Shown: positions 18,568 through 27,423 of the stretch, one piece after another | Position numbering within the stretch: the stretch's first letter is position 1 | Layout of the letters: the number at the start of each line of letters is the position of its first letter | Assembly: GCF_001518815.1 (NCBI RefSeq) | Contig: NZ_CP013987.1 | Span: 2,316,501 to 2,380,500 of the forward strand | Direction of reading: 5' to 3' | DNA length: 64,000 bases | Origin: Pseudomonas oryzihabitans | GTDB taxonomy: Bacteria; Pseudomonadota; Gammaproteobacteria; Pseudomonadales; Pseudomonadaceae | The notes under the pieces: generated by a model | What the model was told of the DNA's origin: nothing | Databases searched by the model: none | What the model saw: only the letters and a program-made list of their open reading frames with translations | Program-made: the position numbers and the translations under genes

Positions 18568-19854
18568 TCACGCCAGTCGTTCGACCTGTTCGGCAATCAG
18601 CGCCTTGATCGCACGCAGACAGCGCAACTCACCGGCGAAGCGGGATCTCAGCTCCGGTCGCGCGCTGGCCAGGACCTGGTTCTCCTGCTCGGTCTGTTCC
18701 AGCAGGACTTGAGCTTGTTGCGGCAGGCGCTGACGCAGCCGCTGCAACTGGGCAGCCGCTGGCGAGCGCTTGATACCCAGCGCTTCGGCTGCATCCAGCA
18801 GTCGCTCGCGGTCGATGGCCACCAGCCGGTTTTCACCCAGGATTGGCCAGGCGAGGGTGGTTGCGTCCGGCCAACGCTGCTGATCAAAGGCGCGGCTCTC
18901 GTATACGGCCGTGCAGAGCAGGTCATAGCAGGGCGCGAGGGCCAGCCCACGGGGTGAGACCAGAAAGCCCAAATTCTTCAGATGGGCATCGGTATTGCCC
19001 ACCAGCACGTTGAAGGCCAGCCAGTTGAACAGCCGCGTACGGGTCACGGCAGGTGCCACGCACAGCCGGGCCAACTCGGCCAGGCGCTCCAGGCTACCGG
19101 CCTGGTACTTGAAGTGACGGTCCAGCCCCAGCACCTGGCAGGCGTCGATGCCATGCTGCCGCTGCCAGCCCCGGGCCGTATGGACCCGGTCGAAGCGCTC
19201 GATCAGATAGACCGGTTCGGGTACGTAGCGCCGCTCGACGGCAGGAACGATCAGTCCCACGGTACCCGCCAGGCGCATGGTGAACCACTCGTTGATCACC
19301 GAATGAGCGAAGGCCTCGTGAGGGTGATCCGGCTTGAGGATATGGGTCGAGGGCCAGGCCCCCACCGGTTCCTGCAGCCCCTGCTCATCGAGGATCACCG
19401 CCAGCTTGTGTTGGGCGCCGGCCAGCGACATGCGTTTGTGCGCTTCATGGGTCAGCGGCAACTGCGGCATGGCGTGGATCCTCCGGGAGAGGTCGGCATC
19501 GCTCAGGGGGCGACGATCTCCGGGTGGAAGGTGCTGGCCGTCGGCGAGCAGGGTGAGAGAGCCGGCGGATTCGGCGCCGTACCAGCTCAGGAGCGCGAAG
19601 GCATCGGCCGCATCGAGGCGGGCATCCTGGGCGAGTAGGTGTCGCTGGCCTTCTTCGGGAAGCAGGTTGTCGAAGTACCACTGCACCGGCCGCTGCGAGC
19701 TGCCGTCGACTATTGGCCCGGACTGCAGGGGGAGCTGCGGGCAGAGTGCGAAGGCCTGCCAATCGGGCTCATATTGGAAGGACCAGATACCGTTCTCGTC
19801 CCGTAACCGACCTACCAACCGGTCGTCGATCCAGGCCAGCAGTTCACGCCTCAT
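18568..19854 (-). CDS. hipA: HipA-family serine/threonine-kinase toxin
   Basis: A 428-residue HipA toxin. The N-terminal subdomain has the typical WYFDNLLPEEGQRHLLA (about residues 59-75). The kinase core shows MSLAGAQHKLAVIL (about 142-155), the catalytic loop NTDAHLKNLGF (about 292-302) and the metal-binding YDLL. Characterised HipA proteins phosphorylate an aminoacyl-tRNA synthetase or another target and induce dormancy, and are neutralised by HipB. The start overlaps the hipB stop as ATGA. The toxin appears intact. Confidence 0.92.
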   Translation of the reverse strand: MRRELLAWIDDRLVGRLRDENGIWSFQYEPDWQAFALCPQLPLQSGPIVDGSSQRPVQWYFDNLLPEEGQRHLLAQDARLDAADAFALLSWYGAESAGSLTLLADGQHLPPGDRRPLSDADLSRRIHAMPQLPLTHEAHKRMSLAGAQHKLAVILDEQGLQEPVGAWPSTHILKPDHPHEAFAHSVINEWFTMRLAGTVGLIVPAVERRYVPEPVYLIERFDRVHTARGWQRQHGIDACQVLGLDRHFKYQAGSLERLAELARLCVAPAVTRTRLFNWLAFNVLVGNTDAHLKNLGFLVSPRGLALAPCYDLLCTAVYESRAFDQQRWPDATTLAWPILGENRLVAIDRERLLDAAEALGIKRSPAAAQLQRLRQRLPQQAQVLLEQTEQENQVLASARPELRSRFAGELRCLRAIKALIAEQVERLA

Positions 19855-20102
19855 GGTTTGCGGGCATCTGAGAGGAGATCTACCTCAGGGGGCAGATCCA
19901 CGATCAGGCGCACGCCTAGGCCTTCGAGCACCTGAAACAGCTTGCCCCACTGAACGCTTTCACCGCCGCGTTCGACCTTGCCAAGGAAGTTTTCGCTGAC
20001 GCCAAGACTACCCGCGGCATCGTCCTGGCGTAGCGCCTGAGCCTTGCGCGCCTGGCGAACGAGGGGTCCCAGATCGGCGGCATTCTTTAGTATCACTTGC
20101 AT
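19851..20102 (-). CDS. hipB: HipB-family antitoxin, HTH DNA-binding protein
   Basis: An 83-residue XRE/Cro-type helix-turn-helix protein (RQARKAQALRQDDAAGSLGVSENFLGKVERG, about residues 16-46) with a short C-terminal tail (LLSDARKP) like the flexible tail of HipB. It is the upstream partner of hipA, overlapping by ATGA, and should neutralise the toxin and repress the operon. The Shine-Dalgarno GAGGAT is part of the nearest operator arm, so HipB bound there would also cover the translation start region. Confidence 0.92.
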   Translation of the reverse strand: MQVILKNAADLGPLVRQARKAQALRQDDAAGSLGVSENFLGKVERGGESVQWGKLFQVLEGLGVRLIVDLPPEVDLLSDARKP

Positions 20103-20108
20103 GATTTA

Positions 20109-20227
20109 TCCTCACGAGCGTGAGGACTATCTTACCGTCGTAGGTTGATTCCATACAATCCTTACGATCGTGAGGATTTTGCTAAGGCCGATAAAGATTT
20201 TCTGCTGAATCCTTTCGACCGTGAGGA
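20109..20227. promoter_or_regulatory. three hipBA operator palindromes
   Basis: Three 18-base inverted repeats lie upstream of hipB: TCCTCACGAGCGTGAGGA (20109-20126), TCCTTACGATCGTGAGGA (20159-20176) and TCCTTTCGACCGTGAGGA (20210-20227). Starts are 50 and 51 bases apart, close to five helical turns, so the sites face the same side. Consensus TCCTyaCGAnCGTGAGGA resembles the TATCC-N8-GGATA operators of E. coli hipBA in position and form, but the sequence is its own. Confidence 0.88.
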
Positions 20228-20300
20228 TTTAGTAGCTCGACACGGTCACCTTATCGATCGGAGTGCCGTTTGAACGGACCCGTTCAAATCAGGCTCGACG

Positions 20301-21218
20301 TCAACGCCGCGCCCCTATCTGCTGGGGCGCGAGAAAAGCACTGTGGAAGTAGCTGCGAAAGGCCTGCATGGCTGGCGTCAGCGGACGCTCCCGGTGCCAG
20401 GCCAGGCCCACGCTCATCGGCGTGATGGGCTCCACCAGCGTACGCGTCTCCAGCCGCTTGCCTTCCAGCGACCAAGGGCGATAGACCAGGTCGGAGAGGA
20501 TGGCCACGCCGCTGCCATTGGCTACCATGCTGCGCACCGCTTCCACTGAACTGGTGCGCAGCAGCACCTGGGGCTCATGACCCGCCTGGCGCCAATAGCG
20601 CCTTGCGCTCTGTTCGGCCTCGTCGACGGTAAGCAGGATATAGGGCTCGCGGGCGACGTCGGCCAGGCTGACGTTGGGATGGTCCCGTAGCGGATGGCCG
20701 CTGGGTAGCCAGAGGCGGCGCTCGGAGTTGAACAGCGTTTCGGAAACGATGTCCTCGTGGGTCAGGTTGGCGGTGAGCACCACCGCCATGTCGATGCGCT
20801 TGTCCAGCAGGGCTTCCTCGATGGCCTGACGCTCCTGCTCGTGGACCGCCACCCGTACTTCGGGATAAAGCTGCGCCAGGCGTTGCAGGTGGTGGGGCAG
20901 GAAGTAGCCGATCACCGTGTAGCTGGCGGCGATACGCAGTTCGCCGCTGGCACGGTGGTCGGGCAGGGCGCTGCTCAGGGCGTCATCCACCCCGCGCAGG
21001 ATGCCGTAGGCATGATTGAGGAAGTGCCGGCCGGCATCGGTCAGCGCCATGCCCTGGGCCGAGCGGACGAACAGACTGGCGCCCAGCAGTCCCTCCAGCT
21101 CTTGAATAGCGCTGGTAACAGCCGACTGGGAAATGTTCAGGTGAATGGCCGCCTGGGAGATCTGCCCCAGTTCGGCGGTCGCGGTGAAGTAACGCAGCTG
21201 ACGCAGGGTAAGGGCCAT
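20301..21218 (-). CDS. LysR-family regulator of the 5-oxoprolinase operon
   Basis: A 305-residue LysR-type regulator. The N-terminal helix-turn-helix is LRQLRYFTATAELGQISQAAIHLNISQSAVTSAIQELE (residues 5-42), and the effector domain begins around ASGELRIAASYTVIGYF. It is divergent from pxpA and very likely controls that operon. The frame stays open upstream for 80 codons, but the ATG at 21218 gives the standard LysR N-terminus. The 117-base intergenic region holds CCTTGGG (21228-21234) and CCCAAGG (21276-21282), possible outer arms of a regulatory site. Confidence 0.9.
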   Translation of the reverse strand: MALTLRQLRYFTATAELGQISQAAIHLNISQSAVTSAIQELEGLLGASLFVRSAQGMALTDAGRHFLNHAYGILRGVDDALSSALPDHRASGELRIAASYTVIGYFLPHHLQRLAQLYPEVRVAVHEQERQAIEEALLDKRIDMAVVLTANLTHEDIVSETLFNSERRLWLPSGHPLRDHPNVSLADVAREPYILLTVDEAEQSARRYWRQAGHEPQVLLRTSSVEAVRSMVANGSGVAILSDLVYRPWSLEGKRLETRTLVEPITPMSVGLAWHRERPLTPAMQAFRSYFHSAFLAPQQIGARR

Positions 21219-21335
21219 GGCGATCGTCCTTGGGTATCGATTTTTCCGAACGCTGGACTTTGGATAATAAATCTTCCCAAGGGGGCAGGGCAGTCCTAAG
21301 GTCAAGGACAACGCACCGCTGCCAGGAAGACCGCA

Positions 21336-22100
21336 ATGATCGAAGTGGATTTCAATTCCGACATGGGCGAGGGCTTCGGCGCCTGGACGCTGGGCGATGG
21401 GGTGGATGACCAACTGCTCGATCTGGTCAGCTCGGCCAACATCGCCACCGGCTTCCATGCCGGTGATCCCAGTCTCATGCAGCGCACCGTGCTACAGGCC
21501 AAGACGCGCCAGGTGGCCATCGGTGCCCATCCGGGCTATCGCGATCTGGCGGGCTTCGGTCGCCGTCCGTTGCAGATGCCCGCCGAAGAGCTGGTGGCCG
21601 ACATCGTCTACCAGCTCGGCGCCCTGCGTGAATTCGCCCGGCTGCATGGCCTGCGGCTACAACACCTCAAGCCCCATGGCGCACTGTTCATGCACCTTGC
21701 GCGGGACGAAGTGGCCGCCCGGCTGCTGGTGGAGACGCTGCAGCGCCTGGAGCCCGAGCTGCTGCTCTATTGCCTGCCCAACTCAGCCACCTGGCGTATC
21801 GGTCGTGAGCTGGGGCAGCCCCTGGTGCGCGAGTTCTACGCCGACCGGGACTACGATGCCAGCGGCTCCATCGTCCTGGTGCGGCGCATGGGTGCCCTCG
21901 ATCCCCAGGCGGTGGCAGACCGGGTACTGCGTGCCTGTCAGCAGGGCCGAGTCGCCACGGTGGAGGGGGGCGAGGTCGAGGTGGCCTTCGAATCCATCTG
22001 CCTGCACAGCGACACCCCTGGTGCGCTGGGCCTGGCCCAGGCCATTCGTCGGCGGCTGGACGCGGCCGGCATCGCCGTTCGCGCACCCAGCGCCGGCTAG
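21336..22100 (+). CDS. pxpA: 5-oxoprolinase subunit PxpA (LamB/YcsF family)
   Basis: A 254-residue LamB/YcsF protein. The N-terminus ([18 protein letters not shown], about residues 4-21) and [14 protein letters not shown] and [15 protein letters not shown] motifs are diagnostic. With PxpB and PxpC it forms the ATP-dependent 5-oxoprolinase that opens 5-oxo-L-proline to glutamate. CAGGAAG lies before the ATG. It is the first gene of a five-gene operon that also includes biotin carboxyl carrier and biotin carboxylase genes. Confidence 0.92.
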   Translation: MIEVDFNSDMGEGFGAWTLGDGVDDQLLDLVSSANIATGFHAGDPSLMQRTVLQAKTRQVAIGAHPGYRDLAGFGRRPLQMPAEELVADIVYQLGALREFARLHGLRLQHLKPHGALFMHLARDEVAARLLVETLQRLEPELLLYCLPNSATWRIGRELGQPLVREFYADRDYDASGSIVLVRRMGALDPQAVADRVLRACQQGRVATVEGGEVEVAFESICLHSDTPGALGLAQAIRRRLDAAGIAVRAPSAG

Positions 22101-22193
22101 TTCCGCGTTCGACACCGGCGCCTGAGACGCCGGGTCCTTCATCCATTGGCTACGCCTGCCTTTCCGACAACATCGCCTAGAAGAGGAATCGTA

Positions 22194-22445
22194 ATGGCCG
22201 AACATTCGGTGCTTTCACCCCTGCCCGGGACGTTCTATCGCAAACCCACGCCCGATGCCGCGCCCTATGTGGATGTCGGCGAAACCGTCACCGCTGGCAC
22301 CGTGATCGGTCTTGTCGAAGTGATGAAGCAATTCTCGGAGGTCCATGCCGAAGTCGATGGGACCCTGACGGCTTTCGCGGTCGAGGACGGTGATCCGGTC
22401 GAGCCGGGTCAACTGCTGGCCACTCTGACCGGAGCGGCCTCGTGA
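22194..22445 (+). CDS. biotin carboxyl carrier protein (AccB-like)
   Basis: An 83-residue biotinyl-domain protein. The biotin attachment site is Lys45 in LVEVMKQF, a variant of the usual AMKM. The domain starts almost at the N-terminus (LSPLPGTFYRKPTPD), so the Ala/Pro-rich linker of the housekeeping AccB is missing. AAGAGGAAT precedes the ATG at 22194. The gene overlaps accC as GTGA. It presumably carries carboxybiotin for the biotin carboxylase encoded next. Confidence 0.9.
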   Translation: MAEHSVLSPLPGTFYRKPTPDAAPYVDVGETVTAGTVIGLVEVMKQFSEVHAEVDGTLTAFAVEDGDPVEPGQLLATLTGAAS

Positions 22446-23815
22446 GCTCGGCGGCAGGGGGGATCCGCCGTCTGCTGATCGCCAATCGTGGCGAGATCGC
22501 CGTGCGCATCCTGCGCGCCGCCAAGGCCCTGAACATCGAAACCGTACTGGCCTGCAGCGAGGCTGACCAGGATTCGCTGGCAGCTCGGCAGGCCGACGCC
22601 GTGGTGGTGATCGGTCCGGCGCGGGCGGATCGCAGTTACCTGAATATCGAGACGCTGCTCGCTGCCCTGCGGGACAGTGGCGCCGATGCGGTCCATCCAG
22701 GCTACGGTTTTCTTGCCGAGAACGCCGCCTTCGCCGACGCGGTGGAGGAGGCTGGTGCCATCTTCGTCGGCCCTTCGGGCGACATCATCCGCCGCATGGG
22801 CGACAAGGCCGAGGCGCGACGGACCGCCTTGGCCGCTGGTGTCCCCGTGGTACCCGGTTCTGAAACCGAGCCGGTCGATATAGACGCCGCTGTGGTCGCC
22901 GCCGAGGTCGTGGGCTACCCCTTGCTGATCAAGGCTTCGGCAGGCGGAGGAGGCCGGGGCATTCGTCTGGCCCGGGATGCCAACGAGCTGGCCCGGGAAT
23001 TTCCCATCGCCCAGCGCGAGGCCCAGAGCGCCTTTGGCAGCGGCGCCCTCTATCTGGAACGCTTCATCGAGCGTGCCCGCCATATAGAGGTACAGATCCT
23101 GGGTGATGGTCAGCGCGCGGTGCATCTGTTCGAACGCGAATGTTCACTGCAGCGCCGTCGCCAGAAACTCATGGAGGAGGCGCCGTCACCGGTTCTGACC
23201 GCCGTGCAACGCGAAACCCTCTGTACCAGTGCGGTACGGCTGGCTGAAAGTCTTGGTTATCGCGGCGCAGGCACCCTGGAATACCTGTTCGATGAAGCCA
23301 GTGGCGAGTTCTACTTCATCGAGATGAACACCCGTATCCAGGTGGAGCACCCGATCAGCGAGATGGTCACCGGCATCGACCTGGTCCAGGCCATGCTGCG
23401 CATCGCCGCGGGCGAACCTCTGGCGCTGCGCCAGGAGGATATCTACCTGCAGGGTGCCGCCATCGAGCTGAGACTCAACGCCGAGGACCCGGCGCGCAAT
23501 TTCTTTCCCAGTCCCGGGACGGTCGAACGTCTCCAGTGGCCGCGTGGCGCGGGCATCCGCGTCGACAGTCATCTCTACGCAGGGTACCGGGTACCACCGT
23601 ACTACGATTCGCTGCTGGCCAAGCTCATCGCCCATGGCGCCGACCGTCGCGAGGCGCTGGCCCGTGCGCGTCAGGCGTTGGACGAACTGCGCCTCACCGG
23701 CATGGCTACCACCGCGACCCTGCATCGACGCCTGCTGGACGAGCCCTGGGTGATTGAAGCCCGCTTCGATACCGGTACCCTGGAACACTGGCTGGCCGAG
23801 GAGATTCCCGCATGA
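22442..23815 (+). CDS. biotin carboxylase (AccC-like)
   Basis: A 457-residue biotin carboxylase starting at GTG, which overlaps the carrier gene's stop. The N-terminal domain is RLLIANRGEIAVRILRAAKAL (residues 10-30). The ATP-grasp glycine loop is IKASAGGGGRGIR (about 162-174), and the catalytic Glu/Arg region is FIEMNTRIQVEHPISEMVTG (about 293-312). It makes carboxybiotin from bicarbonate and ATP. Embedded in a pxp operon, it is probably a paralogue rather than the essential fatty-acid accC. No carboxyltransferase of the AccA/AccD type is nearby. Confidence 0.92.
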   Translation: MSSAAGGIRRLLIANRGEIAVRILRAAKALNIETVLACSEADQDSLAARQADAVVVIGPARADRSYLNIETLLAALRDSGADAVHPGYGFLAENAAFADAVEEAGAIFVGPSGDIIRRMGDKAEARRTALAAGVPVVPGSETEPVDIDAAVVAAEVVGYPLLIKASAGGGGRGIRLARDANELAREFPIAQREAQSAFGSGALYLERFIERARHIEVQILGDGQRAVHLFERECSLQRRRQKLMEEAPSPVLTAVQRETLCTSAVRLAESLGYRGAGTLEYLFDEASGEFYFIEMNTRIQVEHPISEMVTGIDLVQAMLRIAAGEPLALRQEDIYLQGAAIELRLNAEDPARNFFPSPGTVERLQWPRGAGIRVDSHLYAGYRVPPYYDSLLAKLIAHGADRREALARARQALDELRLTGMATTATLHRRLLDEPWVIEARFDTGTLEHWLAEEIPA

Positions 23816-24684
23816 CGACCGATATCCGCTACAGCTTCGGCGGCGACGAGCACCTGTTCGTCGAAGTGTCCGAAAGCATGTCCCTGGAAGCCTTTTTCCG
23901 CGGCCTGGCCATGACCCGCGCGGTGCAGGAGCTGCAGCTGCCAGGCATCCACGACATCTGCCTGGCCAACGCCTCGTTCCAGATCCGTTTCGATCCCGAT
24001 GTGCTGCCGCCCGACCAGCTATTGGCGGCGGTCCAGGGTGTAGAAGCCCTGGCAGTAGCCGAGCGCCAACTGGCCACCCGGCTGATCGAGATCCCGGTGC
24101 TCTACAACGATCCCTGGACCCACGAGACGCTGATGCGCTTTCGCGATCGCCACCAGGATCCGTCCGCCACGGACTTGGAATATGCGGCCCGCATCAACGG
24201 CCTGGCCGATGTCGAGGCCTTTATCGCGGCCCACAGCGGCGCGCCCTGGTTCGTGTCCATGGTGGGCTTCGTGGCCGGACTGCCGTTCATGTTCCAGATG
24301 GTGGAGCGCGAGCGCCAGCTGCAGGTACCCAAATACCTGCGGCCACGTACCGATACACCCAAGCAGACCCTCGGTCACGGCGGCTGCTTCGGCTGCATCT
24401 ATTCGGTACGCGGCGCTGGTGGCTACCAGATGTTCGGCGTGACGCCGGCGCCCATCTACGATCCAGCCCAACGTCTCGACTATCTGCAGGAGCACATGGT
24501 GTTCTTCCGGCCCGGCGACATCGTCCGCTTCCGCGCCATCGACCGGGCCGAATACGACCGGATGCTGGCCGAGGTAGAGGAGGGTAGCTTCACCCTGAAT
24601 ATCTGTCCGGTGGACTTTTCCCTGGACGCCTTTCTCGACGATCCCCGTGGCTATCCGCGCACCCTGATGGAGGAGCCGGCATGA
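23812..24684 (+). CDS. pxpB: 5-oxoprolinase subunit PxpB (KipI family)
   Basis: A 290-residue carboxyltransferase-1/KipI-family protein. It shows LYNDPWTHE (about residues 99-107), GFVAGLPFMF (about 152-161) and GGCFGCIYSVRGAGGYQMFGVTPAPIYDP, the last being the conserved cyclophilin-like C-terminal region. The ATG overlaps the accC stop by ATGA and its own end overlaps pxpC by ATGA. It partners PxpC in the amidase-like part of the 5-oxoprolinase complex. The fold is also found in urea amidolyase. Confidence 0.92.
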   Translation: MTTDIRYSFGGDEHLFVEVSESMSLEAFFRGLAMTRAVQELQLPGIHDICLANASFQIRFDPDVLPPDQLLAAVQGVEALAVAERQLATRLIEIPVLYNDPWTHETLMRFRDRHQDPSATDLEYAARINGLADVEAFIAAHSGAPWFVSMVGFVAGLPFMFQMVERERQLQVPKYLRPRTDTPKQTLGHGGCFGCIYSVRGAGGYQMFGVTPAPIYDPAQRLDYLQEHMVFFRPGDIVRFRAIDRAEYDRMLAEVEEGSFTLNICPVDFSLDAFLDDPRGYPRTLMEEPA

Positions 24685-25655
24685 TCAAGGTACTCAAACC
24701 CGGCCTAGCCACCGCGATCCAGGATCTCGGTCGCGAAGGCTACTATCACCTGGGTATCCCGCCGTCCGGCGCCATGGACAGCTATGCCTTGCGCGTCGCC
24801 AATCTGCTGGTGGGCAATGCCGCAGGTGCTGCCGCGCTAGAATGCACCTTGCTCGGACCGGAGCTGCAATTCGCCGAAGATGCCCTGGTCGCCCTGAGCG
24901 GCGCGCGCATGACGCCACGCCTGGACGGCGCCGAGATGCCCTTGGATGAGGCTTTCACCGTGCGAGCGGGTCAGGTGCTCAAGTTCGATTATCTCAAGGC
25001 CGGCGCCCGTGGTTATCTGGCGGTGGCCGGAGGCTTCGACGTGCCCGAGATGCTGGGCAGTCGCTCGACCTATACCTTGGGTGGGCTCGGTGGCTTCCAG
25101 GGTAGACGTCTCGCCGCAGGAGACGAACTGACTGTCGGAACCCCGACGACAGGCGCCAAGCCTGGAGCCCGGTTGCCAGGCGATCTGGTGCCGGCTTGCG
25201 GTGGCGAGGTGATCCTGCGTGTCGTGCCGGGTCTCTACCATCACCGCCTGACCGCGGACGCGGCCGAAGCCTTTTTCGCCGATACCTGGACAGTAGGCTC
25301 CGAAGCCGACCGCATCGGTTATCGCTTCAAGGGCGGCCGACCGCTGGAGTTCACGCCACGCGAGCAGCCCTTTGGGGCCGGCTCGGATCCGTCCAACATC
25401 GTCGACAGCTGTTATCCCATTGGGTCGATCCAGGTACCGGCGGGTCTCGAACCCATCGTCCTGCACCGAGACGCCGTGTCGGGTGGCGGCTACGCCATGA
25501 TTGGCACGGTCATCAGCAGTGACCTGGATCTGATTGGCCAGCTGCAGCCGAATCAGAAGGCACGCTTTGTCGCCGTAACGCTGGAAGATGCATTAGCGGC
25601 GCGTCGGGTTTACCAGGAACGTTTGCAGCGCCTGGAGCAGACCTTGGCAGGATGA
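24681..25655 (+). CDS. pxpC: 5-oxoprolinase subunit PxpC (KipA family, carboxyltransferase-2 domain)
   Basis: A 324-residue KipA-family protein. Its N-terminus has LKPGLATAIQDLGREGYYHLGIPPSGAMDSYA (residues 5-36), and LRVVPGLYHHRLTADA and GSIQVPAGLEPIVLHRDAVSGGGYAMIGTV follow in the expected order. It completes PxpABC. It is the last gene of the operon; a hairpin follows 40 bases later. Confidence 0.92.
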   Translation: MIKVLKPGLATAIQDLGREGYYHLGIPPSGAMDSYALRVANLLVGNAAGAAALECTLLGPELQFAEDALVALSGARMTPRLDGAEMPLDEAFTVRAGQVLKFDYLKAGARGYLAVAGGFDVPEMLGSRSTYTLGGLGGFQGRRLAAGDELTVGTPTTGAKPGARLPGDLVPACGGEVILRVVPGLYHHRLTADAAEAFFADTWTVGSEADRIGYRFKGGRPLEFTPREQPFGAGSDPSNIVDSCYPIGSIQVPAGLEPIVLHRDAVSGGGYAMIGTVISSDLDLIGQLQPNQKARFVAVTLEDALAARRVYQERLQRLEQTLAG

Positions 25656-25695
25656 CTGGCGGCAAGCAGCCAGAACGCTCAGCGGTGAACTGAAA

Positions 25696-25737
25696 GATCC
25701 TGAAGACGCGGTCGGTAACCGGCACGTCTTCAGGATC
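25696..25737 (+). terminator. perfect 13-pair hairpin after pxpC
   Basis: GATCCTGAAGACG (25696-25708) pairs exactly with CGTCTTCAGGATC (25725-25737). The 16-base loop holds a second small dyad (CGGT/ACCG). The hairpin lies about 40 bases after the pxpC stop. A T-run is missing, so termination may be Rho-assisted, or it may protect the 3' end. Confidence 0.5.
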
Positions 25738-26377
25738 GTCGCTGAACGATCTTGAGTAGAAAAGCTGAGCAGCGATGCGTGCGGGTGATACTGGATGCCG
25801 GCGGGAAATTGTTCTGCAGCTGTGTAGAGGTCCAGCGATTCTTCAGCGGCCTGACTAGCGAAGGCAACCTCGCAAGCCAAAGACGGTTTTGTTCGCACCG
25901 CGAAGATTCGTCACAAGCTGCAATCGATGCAATGAAAACAAGCTGATCGACAATGTCAGGGTAGGGAAGTCAAAGCCGAGACCGGTCTGGCAGTAAGGGA
26001 GAAAGGCAGTGGCTTAATGGATGGCAAAGGGCAGTAGCCAGCACCAGTCCATATTCAATTTAACATAATATACATTATGCGAAGTTGTGGTTATGGAGCG
26101 CTGCACCGAGTGTCGGCCTTTTCACGTTGGCTGCTTTCTTCCATTCCCTACGATCCGGCCATTTTGCCTGACATTGCGCCTCCAGGGATTCGGATCGCCG
26201 CTTGCCACACACCTGCACCGCAAATTCCGCAGCACTCATTTGTGCAAGACGTCGTCGGCCGCTTTAATCGGATAGCGTCTTTTTGCCGGACCTCGTTGCG
26301 GTTGTCGCGCCTCTGCTATGTCACCATGCGCGAACGTCCTGGGCTTCCAACAACTATTTCATCCCGAGGAGTTTTAA
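25738..26377. other. 640-base gap between pxpC and the aldo/keto reductase
   Basis: I see no convincing gene here. The short open frames lack ribosome-binding sites and have atypical codon use, and base composition is lower in GC than the flanks. Near the middle, CATAAT-ATAC-ATTATG (26064-26079) is a 16-base dyad in an AT-rich patch, which could be a promoter or operator for the downstream reductase. The CCCGAGGAG before 26378 is that gene's ribosome-binding site. Confidence 0.5.
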
Positions 26378-27415
26378 ATGGCTTATCAAGCCGCATCCGA
26401 TCGTTATGACCGTATTCCTTACCGCCGTGTCGGCCGCAGCGGTCTCGTGCTGCCGGCGCTGTCCCTGGGTCTGTGGCACAACTTTGGCGACACCACGCCG
26501 CTGGATCGCCAACGCGCCTTGCTGCGCACCGCCTTCGACCTGGGCATCAATCACTTCGACCTGGCCAACAATTACGGTCCGCCTTACGGCAGCGCCGAGA
26601 TCAATTTCGGTCGGCTGCTGCGTGAAGACTTCGCCACCTACCGCGACGAGCTCATCATCTCCAGCAAGGCCGGCTGGGACATGTGGCCCGGCCCCTATGG
26701 CCAAGGTGGCGGCTCGCGCAAATACGTCCTGGCCAGTCTGGACCAGAGCCTCAAGCGCCTGGGGCTGGATTACGTCGACATCTTCTATTCCCACCGTTTC
26801 GACGAGCACACGCCGCTGGAGGAAACCGCCAGCGCCCTGGCCACGGCGGTCCAGCAAGGCAAGGCGCTCTATATCGGCATCAGCTCCTATTCGGGAACCA
26901 AGACCCGCGAAATGGCCAAGCTGCTGGCCGACTGGAAGATCCCGCTGCTGATTCATCAGCCGGCCTACAACCTGCTCAATCGCTGGATCGAAAAGGATCT
27001 GCTGGATGCGACCGAGGAAATCGGCAGTGGCGTAATCGCCTTCACGCCGCTGGCCCAGGGGCTGTTGACCGACAAGTACCTCAACGGCGTACCAGCGGAA
27101 GCCCGGGTCAACCAGCCCGGTGGCCAGTCACTGCAGCAAGGTCATCTGTCTGCCGAGAACCTGGCCCGGGTCCGTGCCCTGGATGCCATCGCCAAGCGCC
27201 GTGGCCAGAGCCTGGCGCAGCTGGCCCTGGCCTGGACCCTGCGCGATCCGCGCGTCACCAGTGCTCTGATCGGTGCCAGTCGGCCTGAGCAGATCGTGGA
27301 AAACGTGGCGGCTTTGGACAACCTGGCCTTTACCGCCGAGGAACTGGCCGAGATCGATACCCATGCGGTCGAAGGCGACATCAACCTCTGGGCGAAGCCG
27401 TCCAGCGCGGAATAA
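26378..27415 (+). CDS. aldo/keto reductase, YghZ/Gpr type
   Basis: A 345-residue aldo/keto reductase of the YghZ (L-glyceraldehyde-3-phosphate reductase) or Kv-beta-like subgroup. The catalytic tetrad fits Asp57 and Tyr62 in HFDLANNYGPPYG, with the lysine in IISSKAGWDMWPGPYGQGG and a histidine in DIFYSHRFDEHTPLEE. NADPH-binding GVIAFTPLAQGLLTDKYL and VTSALIGASRPEQI lie near the C-terminus. GAGGAG is 9 bases before the ATG. It probably detoxifies aldehydes. It stands alone as a single gene. Confidence 0.92.
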   Translation: MAYQAASDRYDRIPYRRVGRSGLVLPALSLGLWHNFGDTTPLDRQRALLRTAFDLGINHFDLANNYGPPYGSAEINFGRLLREDFATYRDELIISSKAGWDMWPGPYGQGGGSRKYVLASLDQSLKRLGLDYVDIFYSHRFDEHTPLEETASALATAVQQGKALYIGISSYSGTKTREMAKLLADWKIPLLIHQPAYNLLNRWIEKDLLDATEEIGSGVIAFTPLAQGLLTDKYLNGVPAEARVNQPGGQSLQQGHLSAENLARVRALDAIAKRRGQSLAQLALAWTLRDPRVTSALIGASRPEQIVENVAALDNLAFTAEELAEIDTHAVEGDINLWAKPSSAE

Positions 27416-27423
27416 GCCGCTAT

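Noticed and set aside
25752-25946. Open frame of 64 codons after pxpC
   Set aside because: Non-ATG start, no ribosome-binding site, no family pattern.
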